From Streptomyces sp. NBC_01217 (GTDB lineage Bacteria; Actinomycetota; Actinomycetes; Streptomycetales; Streptomycetaceae), in assembly GCF_035994185.1 (NCBI RefSeq), contig NZ_CP108538.1, forward strand, positions 4,379,501 to 4,443,500: 64,000 nt of DNA, written 5' to 3'. This document shows positions 26,722-35,869 of the stretch, piece by piece. Every line of letters begins with the position of its first letter. The first letter of the stretch is position 1. The translations under genes were made by a program, and so were the position numbers. Under the pieces are notes generated by a model. The model saw only the letters and a list, made by a program, of their open reading frames with translations, was not told the origin of the DNA and searched no databases.

Positions 26722-28329
26722 TCAGGGGGTGGCGCCCCCCGCGGGCCCCGCGTTGCCGTTGGTACCGGTGGTGGTCCCGCCGTCGGCGGTCGTACCACCG
26801 TCGGCGGTCGTACCACCGTCGGTCGTCGTACCACCGTCCGTACTGGTGCCACCGTCGGTACTGGTACCACCGTCGGTCGTCGTACCACCGTCGCTCGTCG
26901 TACCTCCGCTGGTTTCGCCGGTGTCCGGCGGGGTGGCCGAGTCCGACGGGGGCACGGACGGTTTGCTGGGCGTGGTGGACGGAGTGGTGGACGGCTTCCA
27001 GGTCGGCTGCTGCTCACCACCGGTGGTGCTGTCCTGCGGCGGGACCACCTCCGTCTCCTCGTCGCTCGGCTCCTGCGAACTCTTCGACGGATCCGGCGAG
27101 TCGGAGGTCGTGGTCGGCGTCTTCTCGTGCTGGTTGCCGTTGTTGTTCGCCGCGTTGACGGCGATGGCGACACCGGCCCCGATCGCGATCAGCGCGAGCA
27201 CGACGAAGAGCCACAGCTTGCCGCGACCGCCACCACCGCCGTGGTGTCCGCCTTCGTAGCCGCCGTCGTCGGGGTTCATCGGCGGCAGGATCGGGCCCTG
27301 CGAGGTGTCCCCGTGCTGCGGGTGGCCCATCGCCATCGTGCCCCCGGCGATGCCCATGGCCGGAGTGTGTCCGCCGTCGTGCATCGCCACCGGGCCGGTG
27401 TTCCACGTACCCGTGTGGCCACCCTGCACCTGAAGCATCTGCAGGCTGTACTGGACGAGGCCGCGCATCTCCTCGGCGCTCTGGAACCGGTCGTCCGGTT
27501 CCTTCGCGAGCGAGCGCATGACCAGCCCGTCCAGCTCCGGCGGCACCGCGGCCAGAACCTCGGACGGCGGGACCGGGATGTCCTGCACATGCTGATACAC
27601 GACGGAGAGCGGCGTCTCACCGGTGAACGGGGGCCGCAGCGCGAGGAGTTCGTACAGCAGGCAGCCGGTGGCGTAGAGGTCGGAACGGTGGTCGACGGCC
27701 TTGCCCAGCGCCTGCTCGGGGGAGAGGTACTGCGGCGTGCCCATGACCATGCCGGTCTGCGTCATCGTCGACTGCGCGCCGTGCAGCGCACGGGCGATGC
27801 CGAAGTCCATGACCTTGACCGCGCCCGAGTTCGTGATGATCACGTTGGCGGGCTTGATGTCACGGTGCACGATGCCGTGCTGGTGCGAGTACGCGAGGGC
27901 TTCCAGCACACCCGAGACGATGATCAGCGCCTGCTCGGGCGGCGGGGCCTCGGCGTTGAGCAGCAGATCGCGGATGGTGCGGCCCTCGACGAGCTCCATC
28001 ACGATGTAGGGGACGGTCTGGCCGCCCACGACGTCCTCGCCGGAGTCGTACACCGCGACGATCGCATGGTGGTTGAGGCCCGCGACCGACTGGGCCTCGC
28101 GCGTGAACCGGGCCTTGGAGACCGGGTCCTCGGCAAGATCGGAACGCAGGAGCTTCACCGCGACCGTACGTCCCAGCCTGACGTCCTCGGCCGCGAAGAC
28201 CTCGGCCATGCCGCCCCGGCCGAGCCGGTGGGTCATCCGATAGCGTCCGTCACCCACGACACCGCCGATGCCCCAGGAGTCGGTGCCATCCGAAACTCCG
28301 CCGCCGTTTGCTTCGGAATCGGGTGCCAT
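26722..28329 (-). CDS. Membrane-anchored Ser/Thr protein kinase with Thr/Gly-rich repeat ectodomain
   Basis: A 535-residue PknB-family (Hanks-type) kinase. The cytoplasmic kinase domain (about 30-295) has the glycine loop LGRGGMAEVF, K59 in VAVKLLR, H155-R-D157 in HRDIKPANV, D175 in DFGIAR and GTPQYLSPEQ. A His/Gly-rich juxtamembrane linker leads to one transmembrane helix (371-393). The extracellular part is Ser/Thr/Pro-rich and ends in repeats of TTTDGG-like hexapeptides encoded by an 18-bp tandem repeat. No PASTA domain is seen, so the sensor is not of the muropeptide-binding type. GAGGA precedes the ATG. Divergent from the second kinase. Confidence 0.92.
   Translation of the reverse strand: MAPDSEANGGGVSDGTDSWGIGGVVGDGRYRMTHRLGRGGMAEVFAAEDVRLGRTVAVKLLRSDLAEDPVSKARFTREAQSVAGLNHHAIVAVYDSGEDVVGGQTVPYIVMELVEGRTIRDLLLNAEAPPPEQALIIVSGVLEALAYSHQHGIVHRDIKPANVIITNSGAVKVMDFGIARALHGAQSTMTQTGMVMGTPQYLSPEQALGKAVDHRSDLYATGCLLYELLALRPPFTGETPLSVVYQHVQDIPVPPSEVLAAVPPELDGLVMRSLAKEPDDRFQSAEEMRGLVQYSLQMLQVQGGHTGTWNTGPVAMHDGGHTPAMGIAGGTMAMGHPQHGDTSQGPILPPMNPDDGGYEGGHHGGGGGRGKLWLFVVLALIAIGAGVAIAVNAANNNGNQHEKTPTTTSDSPDPSKSSQEPSDEETEVVPPQDSTTGGEQQPTWKPSTTPSTTPSKPSVPPSDSATPPDTGETSGGTTSDGGTTTDGGTSTDGGTSTDGGTTTDGGTTADGGTTADGGTTTGTNGNAGPAGGATP
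26771..26914. repeat. 18-bp tandem repeats encoding the kinase ectodomain tail
   Basis: Eight consecutive 18-bp units of the form GTCGTACCACCGTCGGCG, with the last one degenerate, encode TTxDGG hexapeptides on the minus strand. Copy number could vary between strains without a frameshift. Confidence 0.9.
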
Positions 28330-28672
28330 CAGTCCTCGCCGTCGTATCTGTCCGCGCGTCCGCGGTTTCTCACGGTGCCCAGGGTCTTTCGTCCGGATCT
28401 TGCCGGGCTGATCGGGACGAGAGGCCTTAGCTGCATTGCCACGTCACGCTACAGCCTCCGCCGGACCCGTCGTTTCCGAGAGGGACCGGTCATCCAACCG
28501 GCCGGCGTGCCGCCCGCGCAAATTCCATGCGGTTCCTGTAACGCTTCCGAGACGCTTCTTGTGCGTAGGGTCACGGAACGGGCACCCGGCTTGACGTGTC
28601 GTACCCCTCGGGCAGACTTGGCGCGTAAATAGGGATCATCGCGTCAGTCGCGCGCCGAGGGGGAAGCAAGTC
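28330..28672. promoter_or_regulatory. Divergent promoter region of the two kinase genes (343 bp)
   Basis: No gene is present. For the rightward kinase, TTGACG (28591-28596) and CAGACT (28613-28618) are spaced 16 bases apart, 55 bases before the ATG, and fit a housekeeping sigma promoter. I saw no convincing promoter for the leftward gene and no clear palindrome. Confidence 0.45.
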
Positions 28673-30328
28673 ATGAGCCAGGACGGCGCACACGGCGCTC
28701 AGGGGCGCTATGCGGGCGGTTCGGTCGCCGGTGGCCGGTACCAGCTGCGCGACCTGCTCGGCGAGGGCGGGATGGCGTCCGTATATCTGGCATACGACTC
28801 CGCTCTGGACCGCCACGTCGCGATCAAGACGCTGCACACGGAGCTGGGACGCGAGCAGTCCTTCCGCGAGCGGTTCCGGCGCGAGGCGCAGGCCGTTGCC
28901 AAACTGCAGCACACCAACATCGTTTCGGTCTTCGACACCGGCGAGGACGAGCTCGGCGGCGCGCTGATGCCGTACATCGTCATGGAGTACGTGGAGGGGA
29001 AGCCGCTCGGCTCCGTCCTCCAGGCGGACATCCAGAACTACGGTGCGATGCCGGCCGACAGGGCGCTCAAGGTGACGTCCGACGTCCTGGCCGCGCTGGA
29101 CACCAGCCATGAGATGGGCCTGGTCCACCGCGACATCAAGCCCGGCAACGTGATGGTGACCAAGCGCGGTGTCGTGAAGGTCATGGACTTCGGCATCGCC
29201 CGCGCCATGCAGTCGGGCGTCACGTCGATGACGCAGACCGGCATGGTCGTCGGCACCCCGCAGTACCTCTCCCCCGAGCAGGCCCTGGGCCGCGGGGTGG
29301 ACGCGCGCTCCGACCTGTACTCGGTCGGCATCATGCTGTTCCAGCTGCTGACCGGGCGCATCCCGTTCGACGCGGACTCGCCGCTCGCCATCGCGTACGC
29401 GCACGTCCAGGAGGAGCCGGTCGCGCCCTCCACCATCAACCGGTCGATCACACCGGCGATGGACGCGCTCGTCGCCCGCGCGCTGAAGAAGAACCCGAAC
29501 GAGCGCTTCCCGAGCGCCGCGGCGATGCAGGACGAGATCGCGCGCGTGCTGAACGCGAGCGGACAGACCGGCGCTCCGGTGATCGTCGCGGGCGGCGGTG
29601 CTCCGTCGAACAGCGGATCGGGCGTCGGCTCGGCGGTCTTCCCGCCCGTCGACCAGTCCACCCCGGCTCCGCAGAACGTCCAGACGCCGTACCAGCCGGG
29701 CCCCTACCAGTCGGGGCCGTACGGTTCGCCGACCCCGACCCCGACGCCTGCTCCGGCACCGTCGTACGGCTACCCGCAGTCGGCCCCGGCGTACCAGAGC
29801 CAGGCACCGATGTCCCCGATGTCCCCGATGCAGCAGCAGGCCCCGCCGCCGTACACGATCTCGCCGCAGTCGCACGTCGGCTCCGGTGGCGGCGGCTCGA
29901 AGCGGAACATGCCGGTGATCGTCGGCTCGATCGTGGTCGCGCTGATCGCGATCGGCGGGCTGATCACGGTGCTCTCGCTGAACGGTGACGATGGCTCGGG
30001 CGGCGACGGCTCCGAGAGCGAATCGCCGGTCGCGAGCGAGCACAAGGATCCGGAACGGAACCGGACGATGGACACCGAGGACTGCACGGACGCCATGGAG
30101 GACAGCGACGACCCGAACAAGGTCGACGCACCGAGCTTCATGTACAAGGACATCCTCTCCGCGAAGGCGTGCGCGGACGCGGCGGGCTGGACCATCAAGC
30201 AGATCAAGGTGCCGGGGAACACCTACGCGGAGGACCAGGTCATCGACCAGTTCCCGACCTCCGGGACCGCCGTGCCCAAGACGGGCGCCCACTTCGAGCT
30301 GCGCATCGCGACGGGCGACCCGGCCTGA
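28673..30328 (+). CDS. Membrane-anchored Ser/Thr protein kinase with C-terminal PASTA-like domain
   Basis: A 551-residue Hanks-type kinase. The catalytic domain (about 22-285) has LGEGGMASVY, K52 in VAIKTL, HRD at 152-154, DFGIAR and GTPQYLSPEQ. A Pro/Gln/Tyr-rich linker (about 320-400) precedes one transmembrane helix (NMPVIVGSIVVALIAIGGL, about 410-430). The extracellular end (about 485-551) reads AKACADAAGWTIKQIKVPG, then VIDQFPTSGTAVPKTG, a PASTA-like repeat, here single and preceded by an acidic region with a Cys. Ribosome site GGGGGA precedes the ATG. Likely senses the cell envelope and phosphorylates cytoplasmic targets. Confidence 0.92.
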   Translation: MSQDGAHGAQGRYAGGSVAGGRYQLRDLLGEGGMASVYLAYDSALDRHVAIKTLHTELGREQSFRERFRREAQAVAKLQHTNIVSVFDTGEDELGGALMPYIVMEYVEGKPLGSVLQADIQNYGAMPADRALKVTSDVLAALDTSHEMGLVHRDIKPGNVMVTKRGVVKVMDFGIARAMQSGVTSMTQTGMVVGTPQYLSPEQALGRGVDARSDLYSVGIMLFQLLTGRIPFDADSPLAIAYAHVQEEPVAPSTINRSITPAMDALVARALKKNPNERFPSAAAMQDEIARVLNASGQTGAPVIVAGGGAPSNSGSGVGSAVFPPVDQSTPAPQNVQTPYQPGPYQSGPYGSPTPTPTPAPAPSYGYPQSAPAYQSQAPMSPMSPMQQQAPPPYTISPQSHVGSGGGGSKRNMPVIVGSIVVALIAIGGLITVLSLNGDDGSGGDGSESESPVASEHKDPERNRTMDTEDCTDAMEDSDDPNKVDAPSFMYKDILSAKACADAAGWTIKQIKVPGNTYAEDQVIDQFPTSGTAVPKTGAHFELRIATGDPA

Positions 30329-30351
30329 GCGGGCGAAAGTGACGGGCCGGT

Positions 30352-30373
30352 GGACGTGGTGAGCGCCACGTCC
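30352..30373 (+). terminator. Terminator after the PASTA-like kinase gene
   Basis: GGACGTGG and CCACGTCC form an 8-bp stem with a 6-base loop, 24 bases past the stop codon. Confidence 0.5.
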
Positions 30374-30461
30374 GTGTGAGGGCCGCGGTGTGTGACGGCG
30401 GGTCCTGAGGATGTCACCCATCCGAGATGCCGGACATATCGTCACATGTGACGCTGACCGC

Positions 30462-31265
30462 ATGGCTCCAGGACTTCACCCTTCACGGTCCACGAGGTGC
30501 GCGGTCTGCCTCATATTCACGGCGGGCGCCGCGCTGGGGGGCGCGACGGGCGTGGCGCACGCGGACCGGCGCAGCTCCGGCGGGACGCCGGATGCGGTCA
30601 GCGCCGCGGCGACGCCGCCTTCGACCACACCGGCCGGACCACCTTCCGCCTCGCACTCCACCCCGCATCCCGCCCCGCTCTCCGGTCGGCCTTCCGCCGC
30701 CTCCGCCGCTGGTGTCGCACCGTCAGGCACGGGTTCGCTCACTCCTTCGGCCGAATCCTCGGCCGAACCCTCGGGCATACCGACGACCGCCCCCTCGGGC
30801 GGCAGCTCGGCCGCCCCCGCGCCCCCGGCATCTCCTCCGCGCTCCTCCCCGGCCTCCGGTTCCCCCTCGGCATCCCTCTCCCCCTCGGCCTCACCCTCCT
30901 CCGGGCCCCCCTCCGCCGCTGCCGCGCGCGCGGATTCGGAGCCCGCCGAAGCCCAGTCCCCGCTCGCCGGGCGCGAGGCCGGGGAAGGGCGGCTGCGGCC
31001 GGGGCGGCAGCTCCAGCCGTGGGAGCTCACGCCCGCGGACAGTTCGTTCGACGAGCCCGACGCGCGGCCCGCGGCGACCGACCCGGGGCCGATGACCACC
31101 GTGAATCCGGCAGCGAGCACGTCACCCGGAATCGGCCGGTCCGCCCCCCAGGCCCTCGGCGGGCCGTCCGTGGAGCGGGTGAAGCGGGTGTCGCTGGGCG
31201 CGGGAATCGCGCTGATAGGACTGGGGCTGGGCTTCCTCGCCTTCCGTATGCGCCGCCCGGACTGA
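30462..31265 (+). CDS. Exported Ser/Pro/Ala-rich protein with C-terminal membrane anchor
   Basis: About 267 residues. An N-terminal signal peptide (CAVCLIFTAGAALGGATG, cleavage after AHA) is followed by a long low-complexity Ser/Pro/Ala/Thr stretch that is probably disordered and glycosylatable, an Asp/Glu-containing segment, and one C-terminal transmembrane helix (VSLGAGIALIGLGLGFLAF) ending in RMRRPD. There is no LPXTG motif, so it looks like a surface protein held by its tail helix. The start is uncertain: ATG at 30462 fits the signal peptide but lacks a ribosome site; ATG at 30411 follows TGAGG closely. The function is unknown. It lies between a kinase and a PadR operon without sign of co-transcription. 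Confidence 0.6.
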   Translation: MAPGLHPSRSTRCAVCLIFTAGAALGGATGVAHADRRSSGGTPDAVSAAATPPSTTPAGPPSASHSTPHPAPLSGRPSAASAAGVAPSGTGSLTPSAESSAEPSGIPTTAPSGGSSAAPAPPASPPRSSPASGSPSASLSPSASPSSGPPSAAAARADSEPAEAQSPLAGREAGEGRLRPGRQLQPWELTPADSSFDEPDARPAATDPGPMTTVNPAASTSPGIGRSAPQALGGPSVERVKRVSLGAGIALIGLGLGFLAFRMRRPD

Positions 31266-31293
31266 CCCGACCGGGACACATCCCGGCAGGGAC

Positions 31294-31332
31294 TTGCATC
31301 GAACAACATACTCGGTATACATACTCAGTATG
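31294..31332 (+). promoter_or_regulatory. PadR promoter and double operator over the start codon
   Basis: Two adjacent palindromes sharing one base, CATACTCGGTATAC (31307-31320) and CATACTCAGTATG (31320-31332), the second including the ATG. TTGCAT (31294) and TATACA (31316) are possible -35 and -10 boxes 16 bases apart. There is no ribosome site, so the mRNA is probably leaderless and the regulator would block its own promoter. Confidence 0.6.
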
Positions 31333-31968
31333 TCGATCCGCCACGGGCTGCTGGCCCTGCTGGAGCAGGGGCCCAGATACGGCTCCCAGCTCCGTACCGA
31401 ATTCGAATCGCGCACCGGCTCCACCTGGCCGCTCAACGTCGGCCAGGTGTACACGACGCTGAGCCGGCTGGAGCGCGACGGCCTGGTCGTCCAGGACGAC
31501 GAGGACGACCAGGGGCACGCCCTCTATGCGATCACCGACGAAGGCCGCACCGAACTGCGGAGCTGGTTCGAGACGCCCGTCGACCGCAGCAACCCGCCCC
31601 GCGACGAACTGGCCATCAAGCTCGCCATGGCGGTCGGCGCGCCCGGGGTCGACATCCGGGCCGTCATCCAGTCCCAGCGCCACCACACCGTGAAGGCGAT
31701 GCAGGACTACACCCGCCTGAAGGCCCAGGCCCTCGCCGATGTCCCGGCCAACCGCGACGAGGTCGCCTGGCTGCTCGTGGTCGAACAGCTGATCTTCCAG
31801 GCGGAGGCCGAGGCGCGCTGGCTGGACCACTGCGAGTCCCGGCTGGTCCGCCTCGCCGAGGCGGCGGCCACGGAACCGGAGCCCGAGGTACGTACGCCCA
31901 GCCGCGCCCCGGCCCGTACTCCGGCGCGCGCGGCGGCCCGTACCCCACGTCCACGCAACAGCCGCTGA
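31330..31968 (+). CDS. PadR family transcriptional regulator
   Basis: A 212-residue regulator. The N-terminal winged helix (about 1-80) has the PadR pattern HGLLALLEQGPRYGSQL, then VGQVYTTLSRLERDGLV and YAITDEGRTELRSW. A helical C-terminal dimerisation part (about 90-175, FQAEAEARWLDHCESRL) is followed by an Arg/Ala/Pro-rich tail. The ATG at 31330 is inside the operator; the upstream frame start at 31294 is rejected because it would place the promoter in the coding sequence. It lies just before an ABC exporter operon, a standard pairing in which PadR represses the transporter until a ligand binds. Confidence 0.9.
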   Translation: MSIRHGLLALLEQGPRYGSQLRTEFESRTGSTWPLNVGQVYTTLSRLERDGLVVQDDEDDQGHALYAITDEGRTELRSWFETPVDRSNPPRDELAIKLAMAVGAPGVDIRAVIQSQRHHTVKAMQDYTRLKAQALADVPANRDEVAWLLVVEQLIFQAEAEARWLDHCESRLVRLAEAAATEPEPEVRTPSRAPARTPARAAARTPRPRNSR

Positions 31969-32136
31969 CCACGGATCGCCCGCGCGCCCACCGGGCGCCC
32001 GCCGCAGCCGCCCACGTATCCACCGAACATCTGCCACGGACCGCCACGCACACACCCGGCGCCGGCCACGGACCGCTCAGGCGTCCCGCGTCGGCCCCAC
32101 AGACACAGACCCGTTCCAAGGGGGGAACCACCCACC

Positions 32137-32916
32137 ATGTCCTCGCGCGCCCCGTCCCGATCCGCGTCCTCGTCCGGCTCACCGCTGCCGGCCGACGCAC
32201 CGGTGCTCGAACTCCGAGCGCTCACCCGCACCCACGGCACCGGCATCGCCGAGGTGCACGCCCTGCGCGGAATCGACCTCTCCGTGCACGCCGGTGAACT
32301 CGTCGCCGTCATGGGCCCCTCAGGCTCCGGCAAGTCCACCCTGCTGACCATCGCGGGCGGTCTCGACACCGCGACCAGCGGCCAGGTCGTCATCGAGGGC
32401 CAGGACATCGCAGGCCTCGGACGCAAGGGCGTCGCCGCCCTCCGCCGCCGCAGCGTCGGCTATGTCTTCCAGGACTACAACCTCATACCGGCGCTCACCG
32501 CCGCCGAGAACATCGCGCTGCCCCGCGAACTGGACGGCGTCTCGGTGCGCAAGGCCCGCAAGGAGGCGCGGGCGGCGCTGGAGGAGCTGAAGCTCCTGGA
32601 GATCGCCGACCGCTTCCCGGACGAGATGTCCGGCGGCCAGCAGCAGCGTGTCGCGATCGCCCGCGCGCTGGTGGGGGACCGGCGCCTGGTGCTCGCCGAC
32701 GAACCGACCGGAGCGCTCGACTCCGAGACCGGCGAGGCCGTGCTCGCGCTGCTGCGCAACCGTTGTGACCAGGGTGCGGCCGGTGTGATGGTGACGCACG
32801 AGCCGCGGTACGCGGCCTGGGCGGACCGGGTCGTGTTCCTCCGGGACGGTTCGATCGTCGACCAGACACTCACCGCCGACGCCGACTCGCTGCTGGCCGC
32901 CGAGGCCGCCAAGTGA
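32137..32916 (+). CDS. ABC transporter ATP-binding protein (MacB/LolD type)
   Basis: A 259-residue ATPase. Walker A is GPSGSGKST (residues 60-68), the signature MSGGQQQRVAIARAL, Walker B LVLADEPTGALDS and the H-loop VMVTHEPRY. The subgroup partners with FtsX-like permeases and couples ATP hydrolysis to extrusion or envelope work rather than classical import. A Ser/Ala/Pro-rich N-terminal extension of about 20 residues is unusual but harmless. GGGGG precedes the ATG by 11 bases. Its stop overlaps the permease start by 4 bases. Confidence 0.93.
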   Translation: MSSRAPSRSASSSGSPLPADAPVLELRALTRTHGTGIAEVHALRGIDLSVHAGELVAVMGPSGSGKSTLLTIAGGLDTATSGQVVIEGQDIAGLGRKGVAALRRRSVGYVFQDYNLIPALTAAENIALPRELDGVSVRKARKEARAALEELKLLEIADRFPDEMSGGQQQRVAIARALVGDRRLVLADEPTGALDSETGEAVLALLRNRCDQGAAGVMVTHEPRYAAWADRVVFLRDGSIVDQTLTADADSLLAAEAAK

Positions 32917-35750
32917 GCGTCTTCACGGGCTGGCGCGCCTCCCTCCGCATAGCCAGGCGCGACGCGATGCGCGCCAAGGGCCGCAGCGCCCTGGTGGTCG
33001 CGATGATCGCCGTACCCGTGCTCGGTGTCACGGCCGTCGATGTGACGTACCGCAGCGTGACGCCGACCACCGCCGAGGCGCTGACCAGCGAAATGGGCTC
33101 CGCCGACGCGCTGTTCAGCGACCAGGCGATGGGCCCCATCGAGCAGTCCCCCAACGGCGAGGGCTACATGGGGCCCGACGACGGACCGCCCGTGGAGAGC
33201 CCCGCCCCCGTCGACGTCAGGACGACGCTCCCCAAGGGTTCGCGGGCGATCAGCATCCAGTCCGTCCCGGCGAGCGTCACCACCCGGTACGGCGTCACGG
33301 ACACCGACATCTTCGAGATCCGGACGTCGGACCGGATGACTCGCGGCAAGATCGACCTCGTGCGCGGCGCCCACCCGCACGGCAAGGGCGAGATGGCCGC
33401 CACCGAGCCGTTCCTGAAGGCGACCGGGCTGGACATCGGCTCGACCACCACCGTGCGCAACTCCGGCCGGATGTACACCATCACCGGTGTGGTCGAGCTG
33501 CCCGGCGAGCTGAAGACCCAGGCGCTCTACGCCGACCCCGGTGCGGTCATCGCCCCGTGGAAGGCCGAGTCCGACCACGACAAGAAAGTGCTCCCGCCGA
33601 ACGCCGGGTCCACGAACTGGCTGGTCAAGGGGCCCGAGGGGGTGGGCGTGACCTGGCCGCACATCATGGCGGCCAATAAGTCGGGCGTCCTCGTCAAGTC
33701 GCGGCAGGTCGTCCTCGACCCGCCGCCGGACTCCGAGGTCCCGCTGGCGGCCAGGAGCCCCGGCATCTCCGAAGTCCGCTCCGAAGAGGTCAGCACGGCC
33801 TTCGTCACCGTGATCGCCATGGCGGTCCTGGAGATCGTGCTGCTCGCCGGACCGGCCTTCGCGGTCGGAGCGCGCCGCTCGCGCCGCCAGCTCGGCCTCC
33901 TCGGCACCTGCGGCGGGGACAGACGCCACGTCAGGGCCGTGGTGCTCGGTGGCGGTCTGGTGCTCGGTGGCATCGGAGCGGTGACGGGTGTCGGGGTCGG
34001 CCTCGGGCTCACCGCGGTTTTCCGGCCCGTGATCGAGAACTGGGCCGGACACCGGTTCGGCTCGCTCGCGATGCCGCCCCTGGAGCTGCTGCTCATCGCC
34101 GTGATCGGCCTGATCACCGGCCTGCTGGCGGCGTTCGCCCCGGCGATCGTGGCGAGCCGGCAGTCCGTACTGGAATCGCTCACCGGACGACGCGGTGTCC
34201 GCCGCTCCTCACGCGTGCTGCCCGTACTGGGCGCCTGCGTGCTGGCGTCCGGTACCGCGATCGCCGTCTACGGCGGCAGCAGCGGGAATTCGACGCTGGT
34301 CGCCGGAGGCTCGATCATCGCCGAACTCGGCCTGCTCGCCTGCATCCCGGTGATCGTCGGCTTCCTCGGACGGCTCGGCAGGAGGCTGCCCCTCTCGCCC
34401 CGGATGGCGCTGCGTGACGCGGCCCGCAACCGCGGTCGTACGGCTCCCGCCGTCGCCGCGGTGATGGCGGCCGTCGCGGGTTCGGTGGCCATCGCCACGT
34501 ACATGTCCAGCCGATCCGCCGAGGACGAGTACAACCACGTTCCCTTCATCACCGAGGGGACCGTCATCCTCGCGTCCGTCGACGAGGAGGCGGCCGAGCA
34601 GCTCCCGCGGGTGCGGACGGCCGTGGAGCAGGACATGGCCGTCACCGGCGGACACGCGGACTTCCGCCGGGTCTGGGCCGGCAGCGACTGCAACCGCTAC
34701 GAGGAGAACCACTGCGGCTCGCTGGAGCTGGTCAGGCCGGCCGGCAAGGCCCACACCTGCCCGCTGACCGGCGAGGGAGCCAAGGATCTCGCCGCGCGGC
34801 TCTCCGCCGACGAGCACAAGAAGCTGATGCGTTCCCCCGCCTGCCTCACCGACCTGATGGCGTCGGGTGTCTTCAACACCGAGGAGAACAGCATCGTCGT
34901 CGCGGACGCGGACCTGCTGGACACGTACGTGAAGCTCCACGACCCCGCCGCCGCCAAGGCACTGGCCGCGGGCACACCGGTGTTGCTCAACCCGGTGTAC
35001 GCGGAGAACGGCGAGGTCACCGTCAAGGCGGTCCACCGGTACAGCGAGGAGGACAAGAAGTACGGGAAGCAGCACCCGGGCGAGGCACGGACCACCGTGG
35101 ACAAGCTGAAGGTGTACGTGGCCCCCGCGAAGTACGCCGCCACCCCCGGTATCCGCATGATCCTTCCGGAGCGGACCGCGGAGCGGCTCGGCCTGCACAC
35201 CAGGGCGTCCGGGAGCGCGTACGCCGTCACCCATGTGCCGACGGAGGCCGAGAACCAGCGGGTTTCCGGCGCCATCGCGCAGGCCGGCGGCGGCGTCTAT
35301 GTGCAGTCCGACCAGGGATCCAGCGGGGAGCAGGACACCATACTGCTGATCCTGACCCTGTTCGCGGGCATGGTGACCCTGGGCGCGGCCGCGATCACCA
35401 CGGGCCTCGCCAAGGCGGACGCGGAGGCCGATCTCAACACCCTCAGCGCGGTGGGCGCGCCTCCGGGCGTACGGCGGAAGCTGTCCGGCTTCCAGTGCCT
35501 GGTGGTGGCGCTCACGGGTGTGGTGCTCGGCACGCTGGCGGGCCTGGTGCCCGCGGTGGCGCTGCGCCTCATCGACCTGCGGGAGGCGCTGAAGCTGATG
35601 CGGCTCGATCCCACGCACTCGGCGTACACGCCGATCGTGCTGCCCTGGGCGACCATCGGCCTGCTCGTCGTCTGCATTCCGCTGCTGGCCGGGCTGCTCG
35701 CGGCGGCGCTCACACGGTCGCGCCTGGCGCTGGCCCGGCGAGCCGGATGA
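32913..35750 (+). CDS. FtsX-like ABC permease
   Basis: A 945-residue membrane protein with two MacB/FtsX permease units. An N-terminal helix (ALVVAMIAVPVLGVTAVDV) leads to a large extracellular domain (about 45-290), three helices (about 295-420), then helices near 430-480 and 515-535, a second extracellular domain (about 540-800) and three C-terminal helices. The GTG start lies in GTGA overlapping the ATPase stop, so the pair is translationally coupled. Together with PadR this forms a typical self-regulated exporter; substrate candidates are peptides or antibiotics, but nothing proves it. The second external domain has Cys pairs (DCNRYEENHCGSL) that may form disulfides. Confidence 0.9.
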   Translation: MSVFTGWRASLRIARRDAMRAKGRSALVVAMIAVPVLGVTAVDVTYRSVTPTTAEALTSEMGSADALFSDQAMGPIEQSPNGEGYMGPDDGPPVESPAPVDVRTTLPKGSRAISIQSVPASVTTRYGVTDTDIFEIRTSDRMTRGKIDLVRGAHPHGKGEMAATEPFLKATGLDIGSTTTVRNSGRMYTITGVVELPGELKTQALYADPGAVIAPWKAESDHDKKVLPPNAGSTNWLVKGPEGVGVTWPHIMAANKSGVLVKSRQVVLDPPPDSEVPLAARSPGISEVRSEEVSTAFVTVIAMAVLEIVLLAGPAFAVGARRSRRQLGLLGTCGGDRRHVRAVVLGGGLVLGGIGAVTGVGVGLGLTAVFRPVIENWAGHRFGSLAMPPLELLLIAVIGLITGLLAAFAPAIVASRQSVLESLTGRRGVRRSSRVLPVLGACVLASGTAIAVYGGSSGNSTLVAGGSIIAELGLLACIPVIVGFLGRLGRRLPLSPRMALRDAARNRGRTAPAVAAVMAAVAGSVAIATYMSSRSAEDEYNHVPFITEGTVILASVDEEAAEQLPRVRTAVEQDMAVTGGHADFRRVWAGSDCNRYEENHCGSLELVRPAGKAHTCPLTGEGAKDLAARLSADEHKKLMRSPACLTDLMASGVFNTEENSIVVADADLLDTYVKLHDPAAAKALAAGTPVLLNPVYAENGEVTVKAVHRYSEEDKKYGKQHPGEARTTVDKLKVYVAPAKYAATPGIRMILPERTAERLGLHTRASGSAYAVTHVPTEAENQRVSGAIAQAGGGVYVQSDQGSSGEQDTILLILTLFAGMVTLGAAAITTGLAKADAEADLNTLSAVGAPPGVRRKLSGFQCLVVALTGVVLGTLAGLVPAVALRLIDLREALKLMRLDPTHSAYTPIVLPWATIGLLVVCIPLLAGLLAAALTRSRLALARRAG

Positions 35751-35790
35751 CGACGCGGACGGTGCGGCCGGTGATCTGACCGGCCGGTTC

Positions 35791-35832
35791 GGTGCCCCCG
35801 AAAACGGTGGATCAACCGTTTGCGGGGGCACC
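35791..35832 (+). terminator. Terminator after the ABC permease gene
   Basis: GGTGCCCCCG with CGGGGGCACC on the far side, extended inside by AAACGGT/ACCGTTT, makes a long interrupted hairpin between the permease and bpa. Confidence 0.7.
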
Positions 35833-35869
35833 ACCGTGTTGTACGGCAGGTGTGCGAGACAATGGCGCC

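Noticed and set aside
26771..26914. Possible CRISPR array
   Set aside because: Contiguous 18-bp units without unique spacers, in frame in a kinase gene.
34209..35834. Minus-strand frame of 541 codons over the ABC permease
   Set aside because: Gln/Arg/Ala-rich shadow; the permease is coupled to its ATPase by a 4-base overlap.
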